DNA of 64,000 bases from Kutzneria chonburiensis (lineage in GTDB: Bacteria > Actinomycetota > Actinomycetes > Mycobacteriales > Pseudonocardiaceae): positions 8,432,001-8,496,000 of the forward strand of contig NZ_CP097263.1 in NCBI RefSeq assembly GCF_028622115.1, read 5' to 3'. This document shows positions 8,187 to 16,723 of this stretch, one piece after another (position 1 is the first letter of the stretch; each line of letters begins with the position of its first letter). The notes under the pieces were generated by a model. The model was not told the DNA's origin, did not search any database, and was given only the letters and a program-made list of their open reading frames with translations. A program made the translations under genes and the position numbers.

Positions 8187-8803
8187 CCGAGCTGCGCGGG
8201 TGGAGTCTGCCGAGCCTGCCGGAACAGCATCTGCTGCCCGACGCGGTGGTGGCCTTCGTCGACGGTGAGCTGTCGGCGACCGCCCACGACCGTGCCGCCG
8301 CGCACCTGGCCCGCTGCCCCTTCTGCGCCGCCGAGGCCGCCACCCAGCGGCACGCCCGATCCGCCATGAAGGCCGCCTCCGCGCCGTCCGCGCCGGCCGG
8401 CCTGCTCGCTTCCCTGATGTCCATCCCGCAGGACGTGGAGCTGCCCAGCGGCCCCGACAACCTCGCGGTCACCGAGGACGGCCAGCTGGTCACCGTGCTG
8501 CGTCCGGGCAAGGCCAGCGAGAAGCTCCGCCCTTTCGGCAGCGGGCCCGCGTTCGGGTCCTCCCAGCCCCTCGGTAGCAGCCCCAACGTGCTGGGCAACC
8601 GCGTGTCCAGACGCACCAAGCAGGGCGCCGGTGTCGTCGTCTCGGGCCTGGTGCTCGGCGCGCTGGCCATCGTGACCATGCACGGCGACACCCCGGCCGA
8701 CAACAGCACCGTGATCGTGCCGGTCGACGCGCACCCGGTGCTCCAGGTGCAGCCGACCACCTCGACCACGCCGACCACCGTCACCGACCTGCCCACACGG
8801 TGA
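8183..8803 (+). CDS. rseA: Zinc-binding anti-sigma factor RseA
   Basis: 206 aa. The ZAS motif H-x3-C-x2-C is at His41, Cys45 and Cys48 (HLARCPFC), the thiol/zinc switch with which these proteins sequester their sigma factor. A hydrophobic stretch at about 148-166 is a possible membrane anchor, followed by a Thr/Pro-rich tail. It overlaps the sigE stop by 4 nt, the usual coupled sigma/anti-sigma arrangement, and precedes htrA as in mycobacteria (Rv1222). In mycobacteria RseA is removed by phosphorylation and ClpC1P2 proteolysis; this cannot be judged here. Confidence 0.9.
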   Translation: MTELRGWSLPSLPEQHLLPDAVVAFVDGELSATAHDRAAAHLARCPFCAAEAATQRHARSAMKAASAPSAPAGLLASLMSIPQDVELPSGPDNLAVTEDGQLVTVLRPGKASEKLRPFGSGPAFGSSQPLGSSPNVLGNRVSRRTKQGAGVVVSGLVLGALAIVTMHGDTPADNSTVIVPVDAHPVLQVQPTTSTTPTTVTDLPTR

Positions 8804-8834
8804 ATTCACCGCTGGTGAGGCACGCTTCCGGTTG

Positions 8835-10394
8835 ATGAACGAGCAGCAGCCCAGCCCCGAACAGCCGCCGGCGACCCCGGTTTCGGGCGTCGACGACGGT
8901 CAGGGCCGCCGCATCGGTCCCCGGCCGCTGGACCGCCCGGCCGTCGATCCCACCCAGGCCGCCGAGTTCGGTCGACCGCAAGGCGTGGACAGCGCCTTCG
9001 CGCCGCGCGCCAACTCCGCCGCCACCAACGGCGCCATCGCGCTCGCCCCGCCGCCGCCCGAGGCCCTGAGCATGGCCTTCGGCCGTCCGGACAGTGCCGG
9101 CGACGTCCTGTTGCAGCGCGCCCCTGGCGCCATTCCGCTCGGCTCCGAGCCGACCGTCGAACCCGTGTTCTGGCCGGACAACGCCGACCGCGACCCGTGG
9201 CGTGACCCGGGCGCCGGCGCGATCCTCGGCCCGCCCGCCGCCGATTCGGCCAAGGACGGCGAGTCCGAGGCCAAGCCGGCGGCCAAGGCCGGCCCCATGC
9301 TGTCCGTGCCCGAGCTGCTCTTCGGCCGCCGGGTCAAGCCGTCCGCGCTGGGCGCGCTGGCCGGTGTGGCGCTGCTGATCGGCGTCGGCGGCGGGATCGC
9401 CGGCTGGGCCATCGCGCAGTCCGGCAACCCGCTGACCAGCTCGGTCACCCTGGCCCAGGTCGACGACTCGGGCCGGAAACTGGTGCCGGGCTCGGTGGCC
9501 GACATCGTCAGGCGGACCCAGGCCGCGGTCGTGCAGATCGAGGTGCAGGTCGGCACCGGCGGTGGGCTGGGCTCCGGCGTCATGATCGACAGCGCCGGCT
9601 ACATCCTGACCAACAACCACGTGGTGTCGGCGGCGGCCTCCGACCCGTCGGCCACGCTGCGCGTGGTGTTCGCCGACGGGACCAAGACCGACGCCAAGAT
9701 CGTCGGCCGCGACCCCAAGACCGACCTGGCCGTGATCAAGGTGTCGGTGACCAATCCGACCGTGATCCAGCTCGGCAAGTCCGGCAACCTCTCGGTCGGC
9801 GACCAGGTCATCGCCATCGGCTCGCCGCTCGGCCTGTCCAGCAGCGTCACCAGCGGCATCGTCAGCGCCGTCAACCGGCCGCTGCAGGCCGCCGGCGAAG
9901 GCGGCGACCCGCCGGTCACCTACGACGCCATCCAGACCGACGCGGCCATCAACCACGGCAACTCCGGCGGCGCGCTGCTGGACAGCACCGGGGCCCTGGT
10001 CGGCATCAACAGCGCCATCCTGTCCTCCGGCGGCCCGGACGCCGGCTCCATCGGCATCGGCTTCGCCATCCCGATCGACTTCGCCCGACGCATCGCCGAG
10101 GGCCTGATCAAGGACGGCCAGGTCAAGCACGCCGACATCGGCCTCAACGCCCGCTCGGTGTCGGCCGTGTCCACCGACGGCGCGCAGGTGCAGAACGTCA
10201 AGCAGGGCGGGGCCGCGGCCAAGGCCGGCATCGTCGAGGGCGACGTGATCACCAAGTTCGCCGGCCGGAACATCCGCACCGCCGACGAGCTCAGCGTGGC
10301 GATCATCGAGCGGACCATCGGCGAGACCGTTCCGGTAGAGATCGTGCGGCAAGGACGACAGATGGTGCTACAGGTGACCACGCAGTCGGATTAG
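8835..10394 (+). CDS. htrA: HtrA/DegP-type membrane-anchored serine protease
   Basis: 519 aa. A Pro/Ala-rich cytoplasmic N-terminus of about 170 residues is followed by one membrane segment (about 175-197, [18 protein letters not shown]), a trypsin-like domain with the triad His (NNHVV, about 262), Asp (KTDLAVI, about 297) and Ser (GNSGGALL, about 377), and a C-terminal PDZ domain. It degrades or refolds damaged envelope proteins and lies in the sigE stress cluster (mycobacterial homologue Rv1223). I use the ATG at 8835; a TTG at 8832 is also in frame. The protease domain is predicted to be extracytoplasmic. Confidence 0.93.
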   Translation: MNEQQPSPEQPPATPVSGVDDGQGRRIGPRPLDRPAVDPTQAAEFGRPQGVDSAFAPRANSAATNGAIALAPPPPEALSMAFGRPDSAGDVLLQRAPGAIPLGSEPTVEPVFWPDNADRDPWRDPGAGAILGPPAADSAKDGESEAKPAAKAGPMLSVPELLFGRRVKPSALGALAGVALLIGVGGGIAGWAIAQSGNPLTSSVTLAQVDDSGRKLVPGSVADIVRRTQAAVVQIEVQVGTGGGLGSGVMIDSAGYILTNNHVVSAAASDPSATLRVVFADGTKTDAKIVGRDPKTDLAVIKVSVTNPTVIQLGKSGNLSVGDQVIAIGSPLGLSSSVTSGIVSAVNRPLQAAGEGGDPPVTYDAIQTDAAINHGNSGGALLDSTGALVGINSAILSSGGPDAGSIGIGFAIPIDFARRIAEGLIKDGQVKHADIGLNARSVSAVSTDGAQVQNVKQGGAAAKAGIVEGDVITKFAGRNIRTADELSVAIIERTIGETVPVEIVRQGRQMVLQVTTQSD

Positions 10395-10404
10395 GCTGGG
10401 AGAC

Positions 10405-10788
10405 GTGTTCGGAATCAGCGGGGGCGAGCTCCTCGTCCTGATCGTCGCCGGCCTGTTCATCCTCGGGCCAGAGCGACTGCCCAGTGCTGCCGCCTGGCTG
10501 GCCAAGGGCATCCGTCAGGTGCGGGACTACGCCACCGGCGCCCGTGAGCAGCTGCGGTCCGAGCTCGGGCCGGAGTTCGACGAGCTGCGCAAGCCGCTGG
10601 AGGACCTGCGCCAGCTGCGGGAGTTCAATCCCAAGCGGGCCATCACCCGGCACCTGCTCGACGACTTCCCCGAGGACACCGGCTACAAGGCCAACGGCTA
10701 CCCGGCCGCCGCCGCGGAACCCGCGCGTCCCGAGCAGCGCCCGCTCTCGCCGGGCGAGCGACCTCCGTTCGACCCGGACGCCACCTGA
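10405..10788 (+). CDS. tatB: Sec-independent protein translocase subunit TatB
   Basis: 127 aa. Starts [20 protein letters not shown]: an N-terminal membrane helix, the GPERLP hinge and then an amphipathic helix ([18 protein letters not shown]) are the TatA/B hallmark; length and the long charged tail favour TatB. It works with TatA and TatC to export folded proteins. GTG start with GGGAG nearby; TAGGCT also sits 7 nt upstream, so a separate leaderless transcript is possible. Ten nt after htrA and followed by a strong terminator, so it closes the stress operon. Confidence 0.92.
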   Translation: MFGISGGELLVLIVAGLFILGPERLPSAAAWLAKGIRQVRDYATGAREQLRSELGPEFDELRKPLEDLRQLREFNPKRAITRHLLDDFPEDTGYKANGYPAAAAEPARPEQRPLSPGERPPFDPDAT

Positions 10789-10802
10789 TACCCAGACGCT
10801 GA

Positions 10803-10830
10803 AAAGGGCCTCCCACCTGGGAGGCCCTTT
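10803..10830 (+). terminator. Rho-independent terminator after tatB
   Basis: A 12-bp perfect stem (AAAGGGCCTCCC with its complement) and a 4-nt loop, ending in TTT. It closes the htrA-tatB transcription unit. Confidence 0.85.
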
Positions 10831-10837
10831 CACTGTG

Positions 10838-10857
10838 CTGAACAGGTCTGAACAGGT
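10838..10857. repeat. Tandem 10-mer CTGAACAGGT
   Basis: Two exact, adjacent copies of CTGAACAGGT just after the tatB terminator in a 130-bp gene-free stretch. Could be a binding site or chance duplication; no gene starts immediately downstream. Confidence 0.4.
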
Positions 10858-10960
10858 ATGCGAACGATTGCGGTTGGGGCCGTGACCAGTCGCGGTCCGA
10901 CCCGACCGTGACGTGGGCACAGCGACGCCTGCCATGCCCCGATGGTGAGGTCCGGCCTGG

Positions 10961-11440
10961 TCAGGGGGTGTCGGGCAGCGGCGGCGACGCCTCCGCGAGC
11001 TGCTCGCACGTGCGGCCGAAGGCGGCGATGGCCGTCTCGTCGAGTGCCTCGACGAAATGGCGGACCACGCCGGCCAGATGCACCCCGGACGCGGTCCGTA
11101 ACCGGTCGAAGCCCGTCTGGGTGAGCACGGCCACCACGCCGCGGCCGTCCCCGTCGGCCCGCTCACGGGTGACCAGACCGGTCCGCTCGAGGCGGTCGAC
11201 CAGTCGGGTGACCCCGGAGCGCGACAGCAGCACGGCGTCGGCCAGTTCCGTCATCCGCATCCGACGCCCGGGCGCCTCGGCGAGCTGCACCAGGACGTCG
11301 TAGGACGCCAGCGACAGACTCTGCTCGGCGACGAGTTCGGTCTCCAGATGTCGGACGATGCGGGCATGGGCCCGCAGGAATGACCGCCACACGGCTAACT
11401 CGGTCCGGGTGGGCAGTCGGGTCCTACCTGTGTCCAGCAC
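10961..11440 (-). CDS. MarR-family transcriptional regulator
   Basis: 159 aa with the winged-helix core LSLASYDVLVQLAEAPGRRM and MTELADAVLLSRSGVTRLVD, then the wing with DGDGRGVVAVLT. Such proteins usually repress efflux, redox or catabolic genes in response to aromatic ligands. The GTG at 11440 has TAACAT 8 nt upstream and no Shine-Dalgarno sequence. It is divergent from mrp with about 100 bp between them, but functional linkage to mrp is not evident. Confidence 0.85.
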   Translation of the reverse strand: MLDTGRTRLPTRTELAVWRSFLRAHARIVRHLETELVAEQSLSLASYDVLVQLAEAPGRRMRMTELADAVLLSRSGVTRLVDRLERTGLVTRERADGDGRGVVAVLTQTGFDRLRTASGVHLAGVVRHFVEALDETAIAAFGRTCEQLAEASPPLPDTP

Positions 11441-11547
11441 GACCCACCATGTTACGGAACGCGTCCAGATGGTCGCGCAGTGCCCCTATCGTGATTCGGC
11501 GAACTCCGGCTGACCGGTCGGTAACAACGGCTCGTAGCATGGGTCTC

Positions 11548-12684
11548 GTGACTACTGTCCCGAGTGCCGACGCCGTGCGGTCCGCGCTGGCCGGCGTGCA
11601 GGATCCGGAAATCCGCCGCCCGATCACCGAGCTTGGCATGGTGAAGGACGTCACCATCGGCCAGGACGGCGCCGTGACCGTCGAGGTGTTCCTCACGGTG
11701 GCAGGTTGTCCGCTGCGTGACAAGATCACCGCCGACGTCACCGCCGCGGTGAGCAAGGTCGACGGCGTGACCAGCGTGAAGGTCGAGCTGGACGTCATGA
11801 CCGACCAGCAGCGGTCCGAGCTGCGCAAGTCGCTGCGCGGCGACGCGGCCGAGCCGGTCATCCCGTTCGCCCAGCCCGGCTCGATGACCCGCGTCTACTG
11901 CGTGGCGTCCGGCAAGGGCGGCGTCGGCAAGTCCAGCATGACGGTCAACCTGGCCACCGCGATGGCCGCCCGTGGGCTGTCCGTCGGCATCGTCGACGCC
12001 GACATCTACGGCCACTCGGTGCCCCGCATGCTCGGCGCCGACGGCCGGCCGACCCAGGTCGAGAAGATGATCATGCCGCCGCAGGCCAACGGCGTGAAGG
12101 TCATCTCCATCGGGATGTTCGTGCAGAACAACGCCCCCGTGGTGTGGCGCGGCCCGATGCTGCACCGGGCGTTGCAGCAGTTCCTGGCCGACGTCTTCTG
12201 GGGCGACCTCGACGTGCTGCTGCTCGACCTGCCCCCGGGCACCGGCGACATCGCCATCTCGGTCGCGCAGCTCATCCCCAACGCCGAGATCCTGGTCGTG
12301 ACCACGCCGCAGCAGGCCGCCGCCGAGGTGGCCGAGCGGGCCGGGGCCATCGCCATGCAGACCCGGCAGCGGGTGGCCGGCGTGATCGAGAACATGTCGT
12401 GGATGGACATGCCCGACGGCAGCCGGATGGAGCTGTTCGGCTCCGGCGGCGGCCAGACCGTCGCCGACTCCCTGACCAAGGCCGTCGGCTCCGAGGTGCC
12501 GCTGCTCGGCCAGGTCCCGCTGGACCCGCGCCTGCGCGAATGCGGCGACGTCGGCACGCCCCTCGTGCTGTCCGACCCCGAGGCCCCGGCCTCCAAGGTG
12601 CTGACCCAGGTCGCCGCCAAGCTCACCGTCCGCTCCCGCGGCCTGGCCGGCCGCCTCCTCTCGGTGAGCCCGGCGGGCCGCTAG
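11548..12684 (+). CDS. mrp: Mrp/NBP35-family iron-sulfur carrier ATPase
   Basis: 378 aa. An N-terminal MIP18/DUF59 domain (residues about 5-90, QDPEIRRPITELGMV) is followed by a deviant Walker A P-loop GKGGVGKSS (122-130) of the ParA/Mrp class. Family members bind and transfer Fe-S clusters. The C-terminal CxxC found in many Mrp/ApbC proteins is absent: the matching stretch reads ENMSWMDMPDGSRMELFGSG. I recall mycobacterial Mrp (Rv1229c) also lacks it, so this looks lineage-typical. I chose GTG at 11548 because TAGCAT sits 7 nt upstream; ATG at 11539 is the alternative. Confidence 0.9.
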   Translation: MTTVPSADAVRSALAGVQDPEIRRPITELGMVKDVTIGQDGAVTVEVFLTVAGCPLRDKITADVTAAVSKVDGVTSVKVELDVMTDQQRSELRKSLRGDAAEPVIPFAQPGSMTRVYCVASGKGGVGKSSMTVNLATAMAARGLSVGIVDADIYGHSVPRMLGADGRPTQVEKMIMPPQANGVKVISIGMFVQNNAPVVWRGPMLHRALQQFLADVFWGDLDVLLLDLPPGTGDIAISVAQLIPNAEILVVTTPQQAAAEVAERAGAIAMQTRQRVAGVIENMSWMDMPDGSRMELFGSGGGQTVADSLTKAVGSEVPLLGQVPLDPRLRECGDVGTPLVLSDPEAPASKVLTQVAAKLTVRSRGLAGRLLSVSPAGR

Positions 12685-12698
12685 CCCCCACCCGCTTT

Positions 12699-12753
12699 TG
12701 TCACATGCGCTCCGCACTTGCCTTTAAACGGCAAGTGCGGAGCGCATGTGACA
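12699..12753. terminator. 24-bp-arm palindrome between convergent mrp and DUF1003 genes
   Basis: Arms 12699-12722 and 12730-12753 are perfectly complementary with a 7-nt loop (TTTAAAC). The arm begins TGTCACATGCGCTCCGCAC, the family signature shared with the elements at 5123 and 57227. Located between stops at 12684 and 12762; likely bidirectional terminator. Confidence 0.65.
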
Positions 12754-12761
12754 TTCGGGGG

Positions 12762-13331
12762 TTAGCTCTTGTGGGTGATGGAGTCCTCGTCGTCCCAGCG
12801 GGGGTCGTCGCGGATCTGCTCAGCCGACGGCGTGGAGGACTTGCGGGTCTTCTCACGTCGTTTGGTGCCGGCGAGCTCGGCCCGTAGCCGCTCGAGCTCG
12901 CTGCGCAGGTAGTCACGGGTGGCGACCTCACCGACCGCGATACGCAGGGCGGCCAGCTCACGGGCCATGAACTCGGTGTCGGCCGTGGTCTGGGCGGCCC
13001 GGGCCCGGTCCTCCTCCAGCGAGATCCGGTCCCGGTCGTCCTGTCGGTTCTGGGCCAGCAGGATGAGCGGGGCGGCGTACGCGGCCTGGGTGGAGAAGGC
13101 CAGGTTGAGCAGGATGAACGGGTAGGGGTCCCACTGCAGGCTGAGCGCGAACAGGTTCAGCCCGATCCAGATGACCACGATCAGGGTCTGCCAGAACAGG
13201 AACTTGCCGGTCCCGAGGAACCGGGCCAGCCGCTCGGAGAACCGGCCGAACGCCTCGGGATCCACCTCGATGGCCCACCGGCGCGGCGCCCGCGGCTGGT
13301 CGAGCCGCCGGCGCGAGGTCAGTTCAGGCAT
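12762..13331 (-). CDS. DUF1003 membrane protein
   Basis: 189 aa. Two adjacent membrane helices (KFLFWQTLIVVIWIGLNLFA, then PFILLNLAFSTQAAYAAPLI) with the conserved FxxPYPFxxLNLxFSxQAA-type signature of DUF1003, then a long charged C-terminal helix that is probably a coiled coil. Function unknown. The ATG at 13331 has a strong GAGGAGGAGGG site and overlaps the stop of the upstream CBS/MgtE-N gene by 8 nt, so the two are coupled and may act together at the membrane. Confidence 0.88.
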   Translation of the reverse strand: MPELTSRRRLDQPRAPRRWAIEVDPEAFGRFSERLARFLGTGKFLFWQTLIVVIWIGLNLFALSLQWDPYPFILLNLAFSTQAAYAAPLILLAQNRQDDRDRISLEEDRARAAQTTADTEFMARELAALRIAVGEVATRDYLRSELERLRAELAGTKRREKTRKSSTPSAEQIRDDPRWDDEDSITHKS

Positions 13332-14598
13332 TGGCGACGCCCTCCTCCTCATGGTGCAGGGTCTCCCGCCAGTCCTGGGGCAGCAGGTGGTCCAGCACGT
13401 CGTCAACGGTGACCGCGCCGAGCAGGTGGTCCTCGTCGTCCACCACGGGCGCGCACACCAGGTTGTAGGTCGCGAAGAACTTGGTCACCTCGATGAGGGA
13501 CGCGGTCGGCCGCAGCCGGGGCAGGTCGGTGTCCAGCGCTCCGGCGACCAGGTCCGAAGGTGGCTCACGGAGCAGCCGCTGGAGGTGCACGCAGCCGAGG
13601 TAGCGGCCGGTCGGCGTGGCGGTCGGCGGTCGGCAGACGAAGACCATGCTGGACAGGGCCGGCGTGAGCTCGGGGTTGCGGGCCCGGGCCAGCGCCTCGG
13701 CGATGGTGGCGTCGGGGGTGAGCGCGACCGGCTCGGGGGTCATCAGACCGCCTGCGGTGTCGAACGAGTACTCCAGCAGCCGCTTGACCGGCGCCGACTC
13801 CTCGGGCTCCATCAGCTCGAGCAGCCGGTTCTTGTCCGGCTCGGACAGCTCGGCCAGCAGGTCGGCGGCGTCGTCCGGGTTCATCGCCTCGAGGATGTCG
13901 GCCGCCCGCTCGTCGTCCAGGTGGCCGAGCAGGTCCTTCTGGTCGTCCTCGGGCAGCTCCTCGATCACGTCGGCCAGCCGCTCGTCGTCAAGGGCGTCGG
14001 CGACCTCGTAGCGGCGCTTGGTCGGCAGGTCGCGCAGCGCGTTGGCCACGTCGGCGGCGCGCATGCGGTCGAACTGGGCCAGCAGCTGCTGCGCACCCTG
14101 TGGCTGTGAGGAGAGCTCGGCCATCCCGAGGCCGTCGACGTCGTCCCAGCGCAGCACCTGCACCGGACCCCGTCGCCCCAGCCGGCCGGTTCGTTCCCGG
14201 ACGGCGACGCGGCTGATCTCCCAGTCGCGGGTGCGGGTCGGCTCCATGGCCACGTCCACGACGACCGCGTTGACCGTGCCGCCGTCGATGCCGACGCGGG
14301 CGTCCAGCAGCTGCCCGACCGCCACGACCTCGTTGGGGCGCTGGTGGAAGTGCCGCATGTTCACCGATCCGGTGGACAGCACGACCGCGTGCGGCTCGAT
14401 GCCGGCGACCCGCAGCATCGGCACGAAGATGCGCCGCCGGGTCACCAGCTCGACCACGATGCCGAGCACCCGCGGCGGCAGTCGGTCGGTCCGCAGGCTC
14501 GCCACCACGTCGCGCACCTTGCCGATCGCCTCGCCGTCCGGGCCGAATACCGGCAATCCGGCCAGTTGGGCGACAAAAATCCTGTCTGTGGCTGCCAC
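13324..14598 (-). CDS. PRC-barrel / MgtE-N / CBS-domain protein
   Basis: About 424 aa, soluble. N-terminal PRC-barrel-like half (VFGPDGEAIGKVRDVVASL), a central MgtE intracellular N domain (LDDERAADILEAMNPDDAAD, repeated acidic helices) and two C-terminal CBS motifs (LGAVTVDDVLDHLL). It lacks the MgtE membrane channel, so it is the cytosolic sensor part only, as in mycobacterial Rv1232c. It may sense Mg2+ or adenine nucleotides for a separate partner, possibly the coupled DUF1003 membrane protein. GTG at 14598 has TAGCCT 6 nt upstream; TTG at 14604 is possible. Confidence 0.85.
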   Translation of the reverse strand: MAATDRIFVAQLAGLPVFGPDGEAIGKVRDVVASLRTDRLPPRVLGIVVELVTRRRIFVPMLRVAGIEPHAVVLSTGSVNMRHFHQRPNEVVAVGQLLDARVGIDGGTVNAVVVDVAMEPTRTRDWEISRVAVRERTGRLGRRGPVQVLRWDDVDGLGMAELSSQPQGAQQLLAQFDRMRAADVANALRDLPTKRRYEVADALDDERLADVIEELPEDDQKDLLGHLDDERAADILEAMNPDDAADLLAELSEPDKNRLLELMEPEESAPVKRLLEYSFDTAGGLMTPEPVALTPDATIAEALARARNPELTPALSSMVFVCRPPTATPTGRYLGCVHLQRLLREPPSDLVAGALDTDLPRLRPTASLIEVTKFFATYNLVCAPVVDDEDHLLGAVTVDDVLDHLLPQDWRETLHHEEEGVANA

Positions 14599-14604
14599 AG
14601 GCAA

Positions 14605-14614
14605 AGGCTAACGT
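14605..14614. promoter_or_regulatory. Overlapping divergent -10 boxes (CBS gene / phzF-like gene)
   Basis: TAGCCT on the minus strand (14605-14610) and TAACGT on the plus strand (14609-14614) overlap by 2 nt; each lies 6 nt before a GTG (14598 minus, 14621 plus). Simultaneous occupancy by RNA polymerase would be impossible, so expression of the two genes should be mutually exclusive or competitive. Confidence 0.45.
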
Positions 14615-14620
14615 TGTCCC

Positions 14621-15448
14621 GTGCCGACGCTGCGTTTCGACGTCCTCGACGTGTTCACCGACACCCCGTTCACCGGCAATCAACTGGCCGTGGTGCACGG
14701 CGGTGAGGAGCTGACGGCCGAGCAGATGCGGACAATTGCCGCGGAGTTCGGCTACTCGGAGACGACCTTCCCACTGCCGCCGACGCAGCCGGGGGCCGAC
14801 TACCGGGTGCGGATCTTCACTCCTAGTGAGGAACTGCCGTTCGCCGGCCACCCGAGCGTGGGCACGTCCTGGCTGCTGGCCCGCGACGGCGTGATCGGCT
14901 TCGGCCCAGCTGTCCAGGAGTGTCTGGCCGGGCTGTTGCCGGTGGTGGTGGACGAGCGCGGCTCGCGGATCACCGGCGGCGAGCGGACCGTCGGACCGCG
15001 CCTGGACCGGGATGCGCTGGCCGCGTCGGTCGGGCTCACCGTCGATGATCTGTCCGATGTGGACCCCGGTGTCGCCGGCTGCGGCCTTGACTGGGCGTAC
15101 CTGGCGGTCAAGCCGGATGCGGTCGCCCGGGCCGTGCCGAATCCGGCCGCCATCCTGGCCGCCGGCGCTGAGCACGGGGTGCAGGTGTTCTCGTTGGTCG
15201 ACGGCCAGGTGCACGCCCGGGTGTTCGCCGGCGACATTGAGGACGCCGCGACCGGTTCGGCCGCGGTGGGCCTGTGCGTGTTCGCGGTCGACCGCGGGCT
15301 CATCGACGAGACGTCCGATTTCGTTGTGCGCCAAGGCATCGAGATGGGTCGACCGTCCACTCTGTACTGCTCGGTGACGCCGGAAGCGGCCACGGTCCGT
15401 GGCGACGTCGTGCACGTGGCCAGCGGGCAGCTGTCCTGGGCCGTTTAG
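14621..15448 (+). CDS. PhzF-family isomerase
   Basis: 275 aa, two-lobed PhzF/diaminopimelate-epimerase fold: FDVLDVFTDTPFTGNQLAVV at the N-terminus with the catalytic Glu in SETTFPLP (GYSETTF), then PFAGHPSVGTSWLL, and DIEDAATGSAAVGL in the second lobe. PhzF itself isomerises dihydro-hydroxyanthranilate in phenazine synthesis, but no other phenazine genes are nearby, so this is a general PhzF-like enzyme of unknown substrate. Leaderless-type GTG start. Its stop overlaps the convergent kinase gene by 4 nt. Confidence 0.88.
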   Translation: MPTLRFDVLDVFTDTPFTGNQLAVVHGGEELTAEQMRTIAAEFGYSETTFPLPPTQPGADYRVRIFTPSEELPFAGHPSVGTSWLLARDGVIGFGPAVQECLAGLLPVVVDERGSRITGGERTVGPRLDRDALAASVGLTVDDLSDVDPGVAGCGLDWAYLAVKPDAVARAVPNPAAILAAGAEHGVQVFSLVDGQVHARVFAGDIEDAATGSAAVGLCVFAVDRGLIDETSDFVVRQGIEMGRPSTLYCSVTPEAATVRGDVVHVASGQLSWAV

Positions 15449-16299
15449 AGTCCGGCCAGCGTGGTGGCGATGACCTGGCAGCGTTCGGCGGTCCAGGCAT
15501 CGGTGTCGGCTTCGGCCCAGTTCACCACGGCCGTGACGAAGGTCCAGGCACGGGCCCGGTCGGGGTCGAGATCTTCGATCTCGACCAGCATGTCCAGCCG
15601 GTGCCGGATGCGGTCCGGCTCGAAGCGGTTCCACAGCAGGGTGGCCAGGCCGAATTCGGGGTCGGCGGCGATCACCTTGGGGTCGATCACCAGCCACGGC
15701 TCGCGGTCGCTGGCCAGGATGTTGTGGAAGTGCTGGTCCTCGTTGACCATCTGGCTCAGCGCCAGCGGGCCGAAGGTGCGGCAGTGGTCGACGGCCTCGT
15801 CGAGGATGTGAGCCGGCACGCTGTCGGCCACGGCCAGCTCGTCGGCCCAGCGGGCCGCGTTGGCGCGCAGGGTGCGCATCTGCGGCGGGGCCGGCCGCAG
15901 CAGGCGCTTGCGCAGCCGGCCGGCGATGGTCAGGGATTGCTCGATCGGTTGGGTGGCAAGGGTTTCCGGCCTGAGCCGTTCGAGCAGCAGCACGCCGTCG
16001 TCGGCGTCGTGGTCGAGCAGGCGAACCGCGCCGTTACCGTCCCAGATGGACAGTGCGTACCACTCGTGCTCGGATTCCTCGTGCGTCAGGCCCAGTTTGA
16101 GCATGGCCGGCGTGCCGTCGGCCCGGCGCACCGGCTGCACCACGCTGACGAAGCCGTTGAGCGGGGCGCCGTCCAGGGTCAGATCCCAGCGGTCGAGGTA
16201 TTCGGCCGACAGCTCCGGCAGTCCGAGCAGCCAGCGGGTGGCGTGATCGTCACCCCAACTCAGCACCGTCTTCGTGAAGTCCTTGGGGATCCGGATCAA
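15445..16299 (-). CDS. Aminoglycoside/hydroxyurea phosphotransferase-like kinase (APH(6) family)
   Basis: 284 aa. LERLRPETLA and a C-terminal catalytic region (NEDQHFHNIL, then WLVIDPKVIAADPEFGLATL) identify the streptomycin 6-phosphotransferase/hydroxyurea kinase family. The catalytic Asp (about 188), Asn (about 193) and metal-binding Asp of DPK (about 206) are kept, but the usual HGDLH reads NEDQH, so the first His is lost and activity is uncertain. The TTG at 16299 is chosen for its GAGGTG 7 nt upstream. It overlaps the stop of the preceding gene (16250), indicating an operon. Antibiotic resistance cannot be assumed. Confidence 0.8.
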   Translation of the reverse strand: MIRIPKDFTKTVLSWGDDHATRWLLGLPELSAEYLDRWDLTLDGAPLNGFVSVVQPVRRADGTPAMLKLGLTHEESEHEWYALSIWDGNGAVRLLDHDADDGVLLLERLRPETLATQPIEQSLTIAGRLRKRLLRPAPPQMRTLRANAARWADELAVADSVPAHILDEAVDHCRTFGPLALSQMVNEDQHFHNILASDREPWLVIDPKVIAADPEFGLATLLWNRFEPDRIRHRLDMLVEIEDLDPDRARAWTFVTAVVNWAEADTDAWTAERCQVIATTLAGL

Positions 16300-16615
16300 G
16301 TCGGTACACCTCTGTCCACGCCGGCTCACCGTTGAGTCTGGCCGCCCGGAGCGCGTCCGTCACGCCTTTTTCCGGCTCGACCAGGGCGGCCGTGGCCCGT
16401 ACGTCGGCCAGGTGCGAGTGTGTTGCCGGGGAGCGGACCGTGATCGTGCAGGTCACGCCGTCGCGTAGGCCCGGGACCTGCTGCTCGTCGCCGACCGCCA
16501 CCCACAGTGCGCCGTCCCGCCACAGCGCCCAGACCAGCCGGGGCCGGCCGTCGACCGTGATCCAGACGGCGGCCGCCTTCTTCAGCGCGTTGTCCAGCAG
16601 ACGGGTGATCTCCAC
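16250..16615 (-). CDS. Small protein, probable FMN-binding split-barrel (PPOX-like)
   Basis: 121 aa starting MEITRLLDNALKKAAAVWIT. The pattern VWITVDGRPRLVWALWRDGA followed by VAVGDEQQVPGLRDG and TITVRS looks like the first strands of pyridoxamine-phosphate-oxidase-like barrels, but the assignment is weak. It overlaps the APH-like kinase gene (by about 50 nt), with which it forms an operon. Reaction unknown. Confidence 0.6.
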   Translation of the reverse strand: MEITRLLDNALKKAAAVWITVDGRPRLVWALWRDGALWVAVGDEQQVPGLRDGVTCTITVRSPATHSHLADVRATAALVEPEKGVTDALRAARLNGEPAWTEVYRLDPDPQGLHEDGAELG

Positions 16616-16723
16616 CGGTTCAGCTTCGCACGGGGCTGTGACGGGTGACTCAGCGAATGGCGGGCACCCTCCGGTCGTGCCAGCATCCCCCTAAGTTACC
16701 GGTCAGTACGAGGAGGTACCGCC

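Noticed and set aside
11380-11547. Extended Mrp N-terminus back to 11380
   Set aside because: It overlaps the divergent MarR gene start, and the family N-terminus begins near VTTVPSADAVRSAL.
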